Positions 15,571-24,303 of a DNA stretch of 36,053 nucleotides are shown here, in pieces. The translations under genes and the position numbers were made by a program. The first letter of the stretch is position 1, and every line of letters begins with the position of its first letter. Below the pieces are notes generated by a model. It saw nothing but the letters and a program-made list of their open reading frames with translations, had not been told where the DNA came from and made no database searches. Origin of the DNA: Cyclobacteriaceae bacterium (lineage in GTDB: Bacteria; Bacteroidota; Bacteroidia; Cytophagales; Cyclobacteriaceae); the NCBI GenBank assembly GCA_021648745.1, contig JAKISE010000028.1:1-36053 (forward strand), written 5' to 3'.

Positions 15571-15615
15571 AAAGGCCAACCCATTCAAAATAATCTTTGA
15601 AGAGGTTAGCCCTTT
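15571..15615 (-). terminator. Intrinsic terminator after the TPR gene
   Basis: On the minus strand AAAGGGCTAACC and GGTTGGCCTTT pair, with one mismatch or bulge, around a 22-base loop and are followed directly by a T-run (rc of 15567-15573). It lies 15 bases beyond the TPR gene stop, as expected for a terminator. The loop contains TTATTTTG, one base off the -7 promoter consensus, in front of lptC. Confidence 0.65.
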
Positions 15616-15630
15616 GTATTACTTTATTGC

Positions 15631-16950
15631 TTAATCACGTGTTTTTAAAACTACCGATTTGTTTACCCAACATCCAACTGAAAGTGTTTGACCTACTTCA
15701 TAATTTCCGTTAAACAAGTCTTCTTTAGAAGGGAACTGTTCCTTTGCAGAGGCCATTTTCTTTGCATTACCTGCTTTTTTATACTGGTCGTAAGCGGCAA
15801 TAAATACAAGCCTGTCTTTTACCATATCTTGCTGCTCGCTACATTCCTTAAAGCTATGGTAGTAAAGATCACCAATTCCGGTATAGGCACTTCTATTAGC
15901 AGGGTCAGCAGCGATGGCATGGCTATACATAGCTCTTGCCTTAGCCTTATTACGCTGATTTGCATATATTCTTCCTTGGCTCACATAAACCTCTGATTTT
16001 TTAACGGCATCATCAGTTAGTTCAATAGCTTCGTTATAATATGTGATAGCGCTTGTAAAATCTTTATTTGCTACACATTTTGAAGCTACCACTTTACAAA
16101 GACCATAATCAGGCTCCATTTTTTGAAGCTGCTTGGCTACGCTTAAAAACAATGGAGAATCGGTACATTTTCCAATAAGCATAAACTTAAACATCCTTTT
16201 CACTAACTTAATGTCTTCCGGGTTCTCATCAAATTTGGGTCCTAAGTTCGTTTCAACAAACTCACAGTTGATGTCAACTATTTCTGTAAGGATATCGTCA
16301 ATCGTTCCTTTCTTTTTTATCAGTGAATCATTGCTTTTACCTTTGGTAGAGTTAGTTTTCATTTTATTTTCAATTACTTCAGAAATTTTGTCGTAACGAG
16401 TTAAAATGTCTTCCTCACCTATTTTTTTGAGCTTAGCATTGACTTTAATCACATTCATGTAAGCTACTATGTTAGAGTCTAATATTTTAGATCCTCCAAT
16501 ATCGAATGCTTCATCAAACATTTCTAAAAGCCATTCAGATTTTGAGAAATCTTTTATAAAATAGATATATGCTTTTATAACTTTTCTATTGAGCACATTT
16601 GGTTTGTCGCCAAAATATTCCATTCGCAAGTCGTACATTAAAAGCATGCTATCTGCTAACTCAATTTTACGAATAGGGTCTTCTTCTACCTTTGCCAGTT
16701 TGTCATAAGATTTAGCAGCATTAATATAAAGCGCCTTGTTTAAGTCGGGTGCATTTGCAATTAGCCAGTTTAATGCAGGTAGGGCTCCTCTATAATCGCC
16801 CATTTTAACAGCATCTGACTGAATAACATTCATTTCTATGGCTTTTACCTTAGTGGCAGAATCTTCTGGCCATTTCCAGCCTTTTTGCCCATACGAAGTC
16901 GTTAACATCAATGATAATAACGCTATTGTTCCAAATATTTTCTTCATCAC
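15631..16950 (-). CDS. Exported TPR-repeat protein
   Basis: This is a 439-residue protein with a signal peptide (MMKKIFGTIALLSLMLTTSYGQ, likely cut near residue 21). The middle is helical without clear motifs. Residues about 300-390 contain tetratricopeptide repeats: ITYYNEAIELTDDAVKKSEV and the next unit KARAMYSHAIAADPANRSAYTGIGDLYY. TPRs mediate protein-protein contacts; the location is periplasm or outer-membrane inner face. It follows the outer-membrane protein gene by 14 bases and is closed by a terminator. I do not know its partner. Confidence 0.8.
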   Translation of the reverse strand: MMKKIFGTIALLSLMLTTSYGQKGWKWPEDSATKVKAIEMNVIQSDAVKMGDYRGALPALNWLIANAPDLNKALYINAAKSYDKLAKVEEDPIRKIELADSMLLMYDLRMEYFGDKPNVLNRKVIKAYIYFIKDFSKSEWLLEMFDEAFDIGGSKILDSNIVAYMNVIKVNAKLKKIGEEDILTRYDKISEVIENKMKTNSTKGKSNDSLIKKKGTIDDILTEIVDINCEFVETNLGPKFDENPEDIKLVKRMFKFMLIGKCTDSPLFLSVAKQLQKMEPDYGLCKVVASKCVANKDFTSAITYYNEAIELTDDAVKKSEVYVSQGRIYANQRNKAKARAMYSHAIAADPANRSAYTGIGDLYYHSFKECSEQQDMVKDRLVFIAAYDQYKKAGNAKKMASAKEQFPSKEDLFNGNYEVGQTLSVGCWVNKSVVLKTRD

Positions 16951-16964
16951 TCTTTAAATTTTCA

Positions 16965-18251
16965 TTAATTAAATTTGGGCTGTACAAACCAACGATTATC
17001 GTTGAAACTAACCCCAAAATATAGTTTAAAATAGTTTTCTTGTATTAAATTATTTGTTAAAGTACCTCTTCTACCCATTTGAACACCAAAATCGAGGCTA
17101 GAAAATCTAACAACTGGAAGAGATAAACCAAAATTAATGCCAAAGTCTGAAATTTGAATATCTTCAAATTGATAAGGCGTTTTTGTATAACTAGCTCCCA
17201 TTCTGTACGTTATATGAGCAAAATAGTTATTTAGGTTATTTATGTTTGGTGTTATCTCAGCACCCAGTATAAATTTTTCTCGCTTAACGTAGCTACTTAC
17301 TCCCAAATTGTCGCTATTGCTTTGGCTCCAGTCTTGTGTAGAGTAATCGAAGCCAATTATTGCCTTATTCTTATAATTATAAGAGATACCAACCATTAGC
17401 TTTTCAGGCAGGGTAACTGAAATTGGAAGATTATCAGCTAACGTGTCTGCAAAAACGGTAGCCCCTGAAAGTAACTCTTGATCGAATCGTATAAATAATT
17501 TTGACTTTACAGCTGTATTAAAATCATAAGTAGCACCAAAGTTTAACGAGGAAGATTCGCTTATTTTAAGTTCATATGCTAAACCTAAACCAAACATAAA
17601 ATCTTGAAAACTAAGTCGTTCATTAACAGTTGCCACATAATTATTAGATAGTGGTGTTGATATAGGCACCACCGATTTACTTTCTTTTCTTATAGAGCTA
17701 AATAAGTAACTCGCTTTTACGCCTAACGAAAACCCTTTAAACAAAACACCCCCAAAAGATAAACTCAGCTGATCAATTCCTCCATCGCCATTAGCCGTTA
17801 CAAAAAGAGAGTCTGTTGGGCTACCATCTATTGGGCTCTGAAAAAACACATCGTAATTAACTGCTGAATATGGGTTAAGCACCAATGCTGTTGACAGCTT
17901 ACCTGAAATAAGCGGGAATGCTAATGCCATATGATTTAACTGCCCTGAGCCAGCCGCATATGGTTCAAACCCTTCTTGGCTAATGGTTTTAGTTTCTCCT
18001 AAAATGGCAGCTGAAAAAAGAGCTACCCGATTATAATGAAGTAAGGCTGGATTTACTATGTTTAAGCTATAATAGGTTCCATTGCTTACACCGAGGCCTG
18101 CCATGCCAAATTTAGCAGCAGTGGTAGGGTCTTGAATATCTCCAATACCTATGGATGAATAAGGCGAATGTGTTACCTGCGCAATAGTCGAATTGCTCCA
18201 CAAAAAAGAGGCTAACAACCCTATAAAAAATGCTTTTTGATACCTATTCAT
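16965..18251 (-). CDS. Outer-membrane beta-barrel protein
   Basis: From ATG 18251 the protein has 428 residues with a signal peptide (MNRYQKAFFIGLLASFLW, then STIAQ). The mature part starts VTHSPYSSIGIGDIQDP, then GMAGLGVSNGTYYSLNIVNPALL, a pattern seen in Bacteroidota barrel proteins related to the FadL/PorV type. The rest alternates hydrophobic and polar residues and ends in aromatic strands (FKLYFGVSFNDNRWFVQPKFN). A frame extension to 18269 is unlikely because the signal peptide fits the second Met. It overlaps the coaX stop by eight bases. Substrate unknown. Confidence 0.78.
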   Translation of the reverse strand: MNRYQKAFFIGLLASFLWSNSTIAQVTHSPYSSIGIGDIQDPTTAAKFGMAGLGVSNGTYYSLNIVNPALLHYNRVALFSAAILGETKTISQEGFEPYAAGSGQLNHMALAFPLISGKLSTALVLNPYSAVNYDVFFQSPIDGSPTDSLFVTANGDGGIDQLSLSFGGVLFKGFSLGVKASYLFSSIRKESKSVVPISTPLSNNYVATVNERLSFQDFMFGLGLAYELKISESSSLNFGATYDFNTAVKSKLFIRFDQELLSGATVFADTLADNLPISVTLPEKLMVGISYNYKNKAIIGFDYSTQDWSQSNSDNLGVSSYVKREKFILGAEITPNINNLNNYFAHITYRMGASYTKTPYQFEDIQISDFGINFGLSLPVVRFSSLDFGVQMGRRGTLTNNLIQENYFKLYFGVSFNDNRWFVQPKFN

Positions 18252-18945
18252 TATACTTAAAAATTGCATGTAATCCTTCTACTGCCAAATTTGAAACCAC
18301 AAAGGTGTTCAATTCCAAGTTATTACCAAAAAAAACTGCGTCTCCTCCACCAATTATTATCGATAAATCCTGATATTTCTTCTGAAAGCTCAAAATTAGC
18401 CCTTTCATTTCGGCTAAAGATCCGTTTGACGCACCACTTTGCATGCATTTTTCAGTAGAGTTACCAATAACTGATACTTTTTTACTAGACACTAACGGCA
18501 AGTGTGCAGTTAAAGTATGCATAGCCTCTAAGCGCATGTTAAGCCCAGGACTTATAATACCACCAACATGCACATTTTTAGCTGTTAGCATATCATAGGT
18601 AATGCAGGTACCGGCATCAATTACAAGTAAATTTCCTTTTGCATATTTTCTTGCCCCAACACAAGAGGCCAATCGATCCGTTCCTAACAACTCGGGAGTA
18701 GCATAAGTAGTAGAAACAGGCATTGGGGTTTTAACTGTAAGCACCTTTAAATCAATCTTTAAGTCTTTAATTTTTTTAATTATAGATTCATCTGTTACAT
18801 TTCCAACAAGTATGTTTTTTATATTGTGTTCCTGAAGAAAAAATACTAATTCATTTACCTCAATAATTGATACCTTTAATAAACTTCCCTTACTAAAAAC
18901 CCCAATTTTTACATTGGTATTACCTATATCTATTACCGCATTCAT
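18244..18945 (-). CDS. coaX: Type III pantothenate kinase
   Basis: CoaX phosphorylates pantothenate in the first step of coenzyme A synthesis; type III enzymes need a monovalent cation and are not inhibited by CoA. The 233 residues show DIGNTNVKIGVF (6-17), PELLGTDRLASCVGARK and LVIDAGTCITYDML, the ASKHA phosphate-binding motifs, then GGIISPGLNMRLEAMH and IIGGGDAVFF. It leads a minus-strand group with the outer-membrane and TPR genes. A 15-bp palindrome lies between it and the divergent antiporter gene. Confidence 0.95.
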   Translation of the reverse strand: MNAVIDIGNTNVKIGVFSKGSLLKVSIIEVNELVFFLQEHNIKNILVGNVTDESIIKKIKDLKIDLKVLTVKTPMPVSTTYATPELLGTDRLASCVGARKYAKGNLLVIDAGTCITYDMLTAKNVHVGGIISPGLNMRLEAMHTLTAHLPLVSSKKVSVIGNSTEKCMQSGASNGSLAEMKGLILSFQKKYQDLSIIIGGGDAVFFGNNLELNTFVVSNLAVEGLHAIFKYNE

Positions 18946-18971
18946 ATATTGAATCTATTGGTTCTCAACTG

Positions 18972-18986
18972 ATGCAAATATTGCAT
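18972..18986. promoter_or_regulatory. 15-bp palindrome between divergent coaX and antiporter genes
   Basis: ATGCAA (18972-18977), ATA, TTGCAT (18981-18986) form a perfect inverted repeat within the divergent intergenic region. It overlaps AATATTTG on the minus strand, one base off the -7 consensus for coaX. This is the size and position of an operator, but no regulator is known; this is inference. Confidence 0.35.
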
Positions 18987-19060
18987 TTAATATTAAGTCG
19001 CTAACGCATTTTTAATTAATTGAGGTTCCCTTGATAAAATTATTTTATAGATTTAGGCTT

Positions 19061-20557
19061 ATGTTTTTAACCAAGTTTAATCTTTTTAAGAAATTCGGAC
19101 TCACAATAGTCATATTAACGGCCATTTTTTTTTCTGTAAGTACCCCTGTGTTGTCCTTTACTTCTAATACAATAATAACTGAACAAGTTGCGCAAGAAGA
19201 ACAACCTGAGCATGCGATAGAAGAACACAGCACAACAGAACACCTTTCTGCTGCGGGTTGGTCTGTTGTCCCTTTTGTTTTGCTTTTAGCAATGATTGCA
19301 ACAGGGCCACTATTTTTTGAACATTTTTGGCATCATAATTACCCCAAAGTAGCCGTAGGGTTAGCCTCAATAGTTGTACTTTATTATGTCTTTGGCATTC
19401 ATAACGTACACTCTCCCATACATGCCTTTTTCGAATATGTGCAATTTATTGCACTACTAACAGGTCTTTATATAGCGTCTGGGAGTATTATGATAAGTGT
19501 GGATAAAAAATCAACTCCTTTAACAAATGTTGCCTTATTATTGGTTGGTGCAATAATTGCCAATGTTATTGGAACCACTGGGGCTTCGATGCTGTTAATT
19601 CGGCCTTTTTTAAGGTTGAATAAAGGTAGAATCCAGTCGTACCACATCATCTTCTTTATTTTTATTGTGAGTAATGTTGGCGGAGCTCTTACCCCAATTG
19701 GTGACCCCCCGTTATTTTTAGGATTTTTGAAAGGAGTGCCATTTGAATGGACTTTAACTCATAACTTACCTTCGTGGATATTTGCCGTTATTGTATTGCT
19801 TATTGTCTTCTACTTTTTTGATATTAAAAATAAAAAGGTAGTAAAAGATGAACACAGGAGTGGAAAGATTTCTATTGTTGGAGGGGTTAATTTTGCTTGG
19901 TTAGCTATTGTTATTGGTGCTGTTTTTCTCGATCCCAATGTTTTTGATTGGGTTCCTGCAATTCATTACGATGGACAGAAATTTTCGTTCATTCGAGAAA
20001 TTATTATGTTATCGGTGGCAGCAGCTTCGTACTTGTCTGCTAATAAAGAAATGCTAAAAAAGAATGATTTTAGCTTTGAACCAATAAAGGAAGTAGCCTT
20101 TATTTTCATTGGAATTTTTGGAACAATGATGCCGGCTCTTGAAATGGTCGGAAATTTTGCCCAATCGCCTAGTGGTGCAGCGTTGATAACGCATAACACA
20201 TTATACTGGGGCACGGGCTTGCTTTCAGGGATACTTGATAACGCCCCCACCTACCTTAATTTTTTGGCAGCTGCAATGGCCTCATCAGGTGCCAACATTA
20301 ATAATATTGAGCACGTAAGACAATTTGCAGCCGGAGGGTATGACGATAGTATATTATTGCTTCAATCTATTTCAGTAGCAGCTGTTTTCTTTGGTGCTAT
20401 GACCTACATTGGTAATGGCCCTAATTTTATGGTAAAATCTATTGCCGAACAATTAGGAATTAAAATGCCTTCGTTTTTCGGATATATTATTAGATTTTCA
20501 ATCCCAATTTTATTGCCCATATTTTTACTTGTTTGGCTCATTTTCTTCTACTTCTAA
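19061..20557 (+). CDS. Na+/H+ antiporter-like ion transporter (IT superfamily)
   Basis: From ATG 19061 the protein has 498 residues; an upstream TTG (19031) extends the frame by ten codons but is less likely. A signal-like helix (LTIVILTAIFFSVST) is followed by an acidic, His-containing segment (EEQPEHAIEEHSTTEH), then about 11-12 membrane helices. Re-entrant motifs of the ion-transporter superfamily are GGALTPIGDPPLFLGFLKG and TYIGNGPNFMVKSIAEQ. Relatives in Bacteroidota are called sodium:proton antiporter (NhaD-like) or putative citrate transporter; substrate cannot be fixed from sequence. Its stop is only seven bases from the convergent lysC stop. Confidence 0.8.
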   Translation: MFLTKFNLFKKFGLTIVILTAIFFSVSTPVLSFTSNTIITEQVAQEEQPEHAIEEHSTTEHLSAAGWSVVPFVLLLAMIATGPLFFEHFWHHNYPKVAVGLASIVVLYYVFGIHNVHSPIHAFFEYVQFIALLTGLYIASGSIMISVDKKSTPLTNVALLLVGAIIANVIGTTGASMLLIRPFLRLNKGRIQSYHIIFFIFIVSNVGGALTPIGDPPLFLGFLKGVPFEWTLTHNLPSWIFAVIVLLIVFYFFDIKNKKVVKDEHRSGKISIVGGVNFAWLAIVIGAVFLDPNVFDWVPAIHYDGQKFSFIREIIMLSVAAASYLSANKEMLKKNDFSFEPIKEVAFIFIGIFGTMMPALEMVGNFAQSPSGAALITHNTLYWGTGLLSGILDNAPTYLNFLAAAMASSGANINNIEHVRQFAAGGYDDSILLLQSISVAAVFFGAMTYIGNGPNFMVKSIAEQLGIKMPSFFGYIIRFSIPILLPIFLLVWLIFFYF

Positions 20558-20564
20558 GAAAAAG

Positions 20565-21884
20565 CTACATGCCAAATACGCCATTATTAATTTTTTGGAG
20601 GGCTTTTAGCTTATAATCAGTATTTATCAATACTGAAATATTATTCTTGCTGCCTCCTAACGAAATCATTCGAACAGGCAACTCCTCTAATGAATGAAAT
20701 AGATTTTTAATTACACCGGAATTATATAAAATATGGTTTCCCACCAAACAAATAATTGATTGGTTTCCATCAACTTCAACGGCTCCTAACTGTTCTAATT
20801 CTTTTACCAATTCTTTAAGGTGAGTTGTGTTATCAATGGTAATAGATACTGCTATTTCCGAAGTAGTTACTAAATCAATGGAGGTTTTATAAGAATCAAA
20901 AATTTGAAATATCTTAAGCAAGAATCCATGAGCCAACAACATACGTGATGACTTAATTTTAATAGCAGTAATGCCATCTTTTGCAGCAACGGCCTTTACA
21001 TGTCTATTTTCGATATTTTTATCTATTAAAGTGCCTTCGGCTTTTGGTGCCATTGTGTTTTTAAGGCGAACAGGAACTGAAGCTTCTTGAGCTGGTAGAA
21101 TAGTGGCTGGGTGTAAAATTTTAGCCCCAAAATAGGCCAACTCTGCTGCTTCATCAAATGATAAGTGTTTGATGGCTTTTGTTGTTTCCACAATCCGTGG
21201 ATCGTTATTATGCATGCCATCAATATCGGTCCAAATTTGGATTTCGTCAACTTTAAGGGCTGCACCAATTAATGATGCACTATAGTCGCTTCCACCTCTT
21301 TTAAGGTTGTCAATATCTCCTTCGTTATTCAAGCAAATAAACCCTTGTGTAATGAATAATTTATAATCACTGTTCTCGCTAAGTATGGCATTTAGTTTCA
21401 CTGACATATCCTTCAATACGGGCTCACCATTTGAACAGAGGTGCAAGTAGTCCAGTGCAAGTACTAATTTAGATTTTATGCCATTCTCTTCTAAGAATAG
21501 ACTAAACAGATTGGTAGATAAAATTTCACCTTGAGCAACTAACTCATTGTTTTTTGATTGACCAAATGGGTAATTCAAATAATTACGCATTAGCACGAAA
21601 CTGTTTTCAACTACCTTCTTTGCTAATTCTATTTGCTTGGCAGTTGATAATAACCCAGCAATAAAGGCTTGGTATTCACTATATAGCTTCTCAATTAATT
21701 CGCTAGCTTCAATCGGCTTTTTAGATAGCAATAAATCTCCGATAGCAACCAGTTTATTGGTGGTTCCGGAAACTGCAGATAATACAATAATTTTAGGTTC
21801 AGAAGTTGCCGTAATAATTTCTGAAACAAGCTGCATCCTCTCCGCACTTCCTACAGAAGTGCCACCAAACTTTAATACTTTCAT
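20565..21884 (-). CDS. lysC: Aspartate kinase
   Basis: Aspartokinase catalyses the first step from aspartate to lysine, threonine, methionine and diaminopimelate. The 439-residue protein has the kinase domain with KFGGTSVGS (4-12), the RGGSDYSAS substrate/ATP motif, WTDIDGMHNNDPR and a regulatory tail with two ACT-like units (about 295-439, ISVSITIDNTTHLKELVKEL region), so feedback control by an amino acid is likely. No homoserine dehydrogenase domain is fused. It follows ribH after 18 bases and is probably in the same transcript. Confidence 0.93.
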   Translation of the reverse strand: MKVLKFGGTSVGSAERMQLVSEIITATSEPKIIVLSAVSGTTNKLVAIGDLLLSKKPIEASELIEKLYSEYQAFIAGLLSTAKQIELAKKVVENSFVLMRNYLNYPFGQSKNNELVAQGEILSTNLFSLFLEENGIKSKLVLALDYLHLCSNGEPVLKDMSVKLNAILSENSDYKLFITQGFICLNNEGDIDNLKRGGSDYSASLIGAALKVDEIQIWTDIDGMHNNDPRIVETTKAIKHLSFDEAAELAYFGAKILHPATILPAQEASVPVRLKNTMAPKAEGTLIDKNIENRHVKAVAAKDGITAIKIKSSRMLLAHGFLLKIFQIFDSYKTSIDLVTTSEIAVSITIDNTTHLKELVKELEQLGAVEVDGNQSIICLVGNHILYNSGVIKNLFHSLEELPVRMISLGGSKNNISVLINTDYKLKALQKINNGVFGM

Positions 21885-21902
21885 CTTTTTATTAATTCTA
21901 GA

Positions 21903-22379
21903 TTAGAATTGAGTCATTTTTACAGCTGTGATGGCTGCTTCTTCGCCTTTGTTGCCATGTTTACCCCCTGCGCGATCTAGTGCTTGTTGCATAGTATCGG
22001 TAGTAAGCACACCAAAAATTACTGGTTTATTATATTTTAAGCCTACGTTGGTAATTCCTTGTGCAACGGCATCGCAAATAAAATCGAAGTGACGGGTTTC
22101 TCCTTGAATGACACAGCCAAGACTAATTACGGCATCAATAGTTTCTTTTTGTGCTAAAAATTGAGCCCCAAGTGAAAGCTCGAAACTACCAGGAACGTAA
22201 TGAACCTTTATATTATCTCTCTTAACTCCTTGCTCAAGCAGGGTTTCAATAGCCCCTTCTAAAAGCGCCCCAGTAATGGTTTCATTCCACTCGGCAACAA
22301 CAATTCCGAATTGTTTGTTTTCAACACCTCCAGTATTTCTATCAGAGTAATCACTTAAATTTTTTAGGTTGCTTGCCAT
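21903..22379 (-). CDS. ribH: 6,7-dimethyl-8-ribityllumazine synthase
   Basis: RibH makes lumazine, the precursor of riboflavin, from ribitylaminouracil and a butanone phosphate, as an icosahedral or pentameric assembly. The 158 residues show GIVVAEWNETITGALLEGA, VPGSFELSLGAQFLA and GCVIQGETRHFDFIC (catalytic His97), and the end GVLTTDTMQQALDRAGGKHGNKGEEAA. No other rib gene is adjacent. Its ATG comes only 14 bases after a strong hairpin with a T-run, so its transcription is worth a second look. Confidence 0.96.
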   Translation of the reverse strand: MASNLKNLSDYSDRNTGGVENKQFGIVVAEWNETITGALLEGAIETLLEQGVKRDNIKVHYVPGSFELSLGAQFLAQKETIDAVISLGCVIQGETRHFDFICDAVAQGITNVGLKYNKPVIFGVLTTDTMQQALDRAGGKHGNKGEEAAITAVKMTQF

Positions 22380-22393
22380 ATTTGTAAAATTAA

Positions 22394-22425
22394 AAAAGGG
22401 GTAAGATTTTCATCCTACCCCTTTT
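22394..22425 (-). terminator. Terminator-like hairpin just before ribH
   Basis: AAAAGGGGTAAGAT and ATCCTACCCCTTTT pair with one mismatch around a short loop; on the minus strand the stem is followed by six Ts. It lies 20 bases after the stop of the TPR gene (22446) and 14 bases before the ribH ATG. It is probably the end of the pdhA-TPR transcript or an attenuator for ribH. Confidence 0.7.
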
Positions 22426-22445
22426 ACATTAAATGTATTTATAGA

Positions 22446-23138
22446 TTAGGATTTCGACTGTAGTCTTGCCCTGTATTTCTTAGCCTTGTCAATTTCGTTA
22501 GATTTCGCATAGTTCTTTACAATAGCTTCGTATTGCTCAGCGGCTTTGCTAAAATCTTCAAGTTTCTCGTATGCCAATCCTGCCTTTAATAAGTAAACAG
22601 GGGTAAAATATTCATTAGGTTTAAAAGAAACCGCTTTAGCATAATAGCTTGCAGCTTCATTATAATCTTCTTGCTGCATATAAGCATCGCCTAATAAACT
22701 GTAAGCCCTTGCCTGGATTACATAATCGTTGCTATTAAAATCGTTTAAAAAAGGAACAGCAGATGCATAAGATCCTTTTTTCATATAAATAGAACCAACA
22801 TAGAAATTTGCTAGGTTGCCTGCATTTGTAGAACCATAATTTTCAACTATGTCTATAAATCCATAATAATTGCCATCGCCATTTAGAGCCAAGTCTAAGC
22901 TATCTTGCTCGTAATAATAAACGGCCTGAAACATTTCGTCCTGTGCCAGCGAATTTTGACCATCTAAATAGTAATTATAACCAAAATAGCTTGCAAGTAT
23001 AATTGCAAGCACAGCAGCAATTGAAAATACAATAACCTTATTATCTTCTAAAAATTGTTCTGATTTTGTTAGTTGTTCAGCAAGTACTTCTGCACTTTCT
23101 AACACACCGTCCTCATGTTTTTTTCCTTTCTTAGCCAT
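22446..23138 (-). CDS. Membrane-anchored TPR protein (YfgM-like)
   Basis: This 230-residue protein has a Lys/Glu-rich cytoplasmic N-terminus, one membrane helix (about 36-56, VIVFSIAAVLAIILASYFG) and a C-terminal domain of tetratricopeptide repeats (about 100-225), such as ARAYSLLGDAYMQQEDYNEA and AGLAYEKLEDFSKAAEQYEA. The layout is that of YfgM, a PpiD/SecYEG partner, which makes an envelope chaperone role plausible but unproven. It sits between pdhA (44-base gap) and ribH. Confidence 0.8.
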   Translation of the reverse strand: MAKKGKKHEDGVLESAEVLAEQLTKSEQFLEDNKVIVFSIAAVLAIILASYFGYNYYLDGQNSLAQDEMFQAVYYYEQDSLDLALNGDGNYYGFIDIVENYGSTNAGNLANFYVGSIYMKKGSYASAVPFLNDFNSNDYVIQARAYSLLGDAYMQQEDYNEAASYYAKAVSFKPNEYFTPVYLLKAGLAYEKLEDFSKAAEQYEAIVKNYAKSNEIDKAKKYRARLQSKS

Positions 23139-23182
23139 CGCTCTTAAATTTCCGGGTGCAATAATACCACTTTCAATTTATT

Positions 23183-24208
23183 TTATCCCATTTCAAATGG
23201 GTAATCTTCTTGAACATACACATTTTCAAATGCTTGAGCTGCAGGAGGAAAGTTAGATTCCTCTGCAAACTTCACACTTTCCATTACTTTTTCTTTTAAA
23301 GACTTATCTATTACAGCTAATTCGTCTTCTTTCGCAAATTTGTTCTTCAATATTATTTGTTTCACCTGCTCAATAGGATCAAGTTTTTTATATTTTTCCA
23401 GCTCTTCTTTGGTTCTGTATTTTGCAGGGTCGGACATGGAGTGCCCTTTATACCTATAAGTTTTACACTCCAACAAAGTTGGCCCATCTCCTTTGCGCGC
23501 TCTTTTAGCTGCAATTTCAACGGCTGCATGCACATTTTCAACATTCATCGCATCTACCGTAACTGAAGGCATTTCATAAGCTCTTCCTAGTTCGGAAAGA
23601 TCAGTTACATTAGATGTTCTAGCTACAGATGTGCCCATGGCATACCCGTTATTTTCGATCACAAAAAGAACAGGTAACTTCATTGTCATCGCCAAGTTTA
23701 GTGCCTCATGAAAAGCCCCTTGACGGGCAGCTCCATCACCTAAATACGTTACACAGAGATTATCTGTGTCATTATATTTTTCTGCAAAGGCAATTCCTGT
23801 ACCTAATGGCACTTGTCCTCCTACAATTCCATGACCTCCATAAAAATGATGCTCCTTATCAAACATATGCATAGAGCCCCCATTGCCTTTAGAAACACCT
23901 GTTTCCTTAGCAAAAAGTTCAGCCATTATTTTTTTAGGATCAGAACCCAAAGCTAACGGGTGGGCATGATCGCGATAAGCCGTAATATGTTTATCACCTT
24001 CTTTCAACGCAGAAACTGCCCCTGCAACAACGGCTTCTTGCCCAATATATAGATGACAAAAACCTTTAATTTTTTGCTGTCCATAAAGTTGACCTGCTTT
24101 TTCTTCGAACCTACGCATATAAAGCATTTGCTCATACCAATTCAAGTATTGCTCTTTCGAGAATTTTAATTTCGAACCGGTCGTTTTCTTTGTTTTTGAA
24201 GTTGCCAT
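23183..24208 (-). CDS. pdhA: Pyruvate dehydrogenase E1 component, alpha subunit
   Basis: E1 alpha, with a beta partner, decarboxylates pyruvate using thiamine diphosphate. The 341 residues show QMLYMRRFEEKAGQLY, GFCHLYIGQEAV, the AYRDHAHPL loop, GNGGSMHMFD, the ThDP motif GDGA (157-160) to NNGYAMGTS (from 186), and KTYRYKGHSMSDPAKYRTKEE. No pdhB or acetyltransferase gene is adjacent, so the complex is scattered over the chromosome. It has its own promoter motif upstream. A branched-chain E1 alpha is less likely given the sequence style. Confidence 0.93.
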   Translation of the reverse strand: MATSKTKKTTGSKLKFSKEQYLNWYEQMLYMRRFEEKAGQLYGQQKIKGFCHLYIGQEAVVAGAVSALKEGDKHITAYRDHAHPLALGSDPKKIMAELFAKETGVSKGNGGSMHMFDKEHHFYGGHGIVGGQVPLGTGIAFAEKYNDTDNLCVTYLGDGAARQGAFHEALNLAMTMKLPVLFVIENNGYAMGTSVARTSNVTDLSELGRAYEMPSVTVDAMNVENVHAAVEIAAKRARKGDGPTLLECKTYRYKGHSMSDPAKYRTKEELEKYKKLDPIEQVKQIILKNKFAKEDELAVIDKSLKEKVMESVKFAEESNFPPAAQAFENVYVQEDYPFEMG

Positions 24209-24243
24209 TTTTGCTCGGTACCTTTGGTTGTTATAAGAACTCG

Positions 24244-24275
24244 CAAAGTTAGCTAATCCAAGTTCTTTTTATAAA
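24244..24275 (-). promoter_or_regulatory. Promoter of pdhA
   Basis: TAACTTTG on the minus strand (24244-24251) is an exact TAnnTTTG match, and TTTA (24272-24275) lies 20 bases upstream. The predicted leader is about 30 bases before the pdhA ATG at 24208. Confidence 0.55.
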
Positions 24276-24303
24276 CATCCCTTTGAAAATATTTGTTTAA
24301 CCA

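Noticed and set aside
19031..19060. TTG start for the antiporter
   Set aside because: An ATG ten codons later gives a normal signal-like N-terminus; there is no supporting ribosome site for the TTG.
23357..23874. Plus-strand frames inside pdhA
   Set aside because: They are shadows of the conserved pdhA codons with no domain or start signal.
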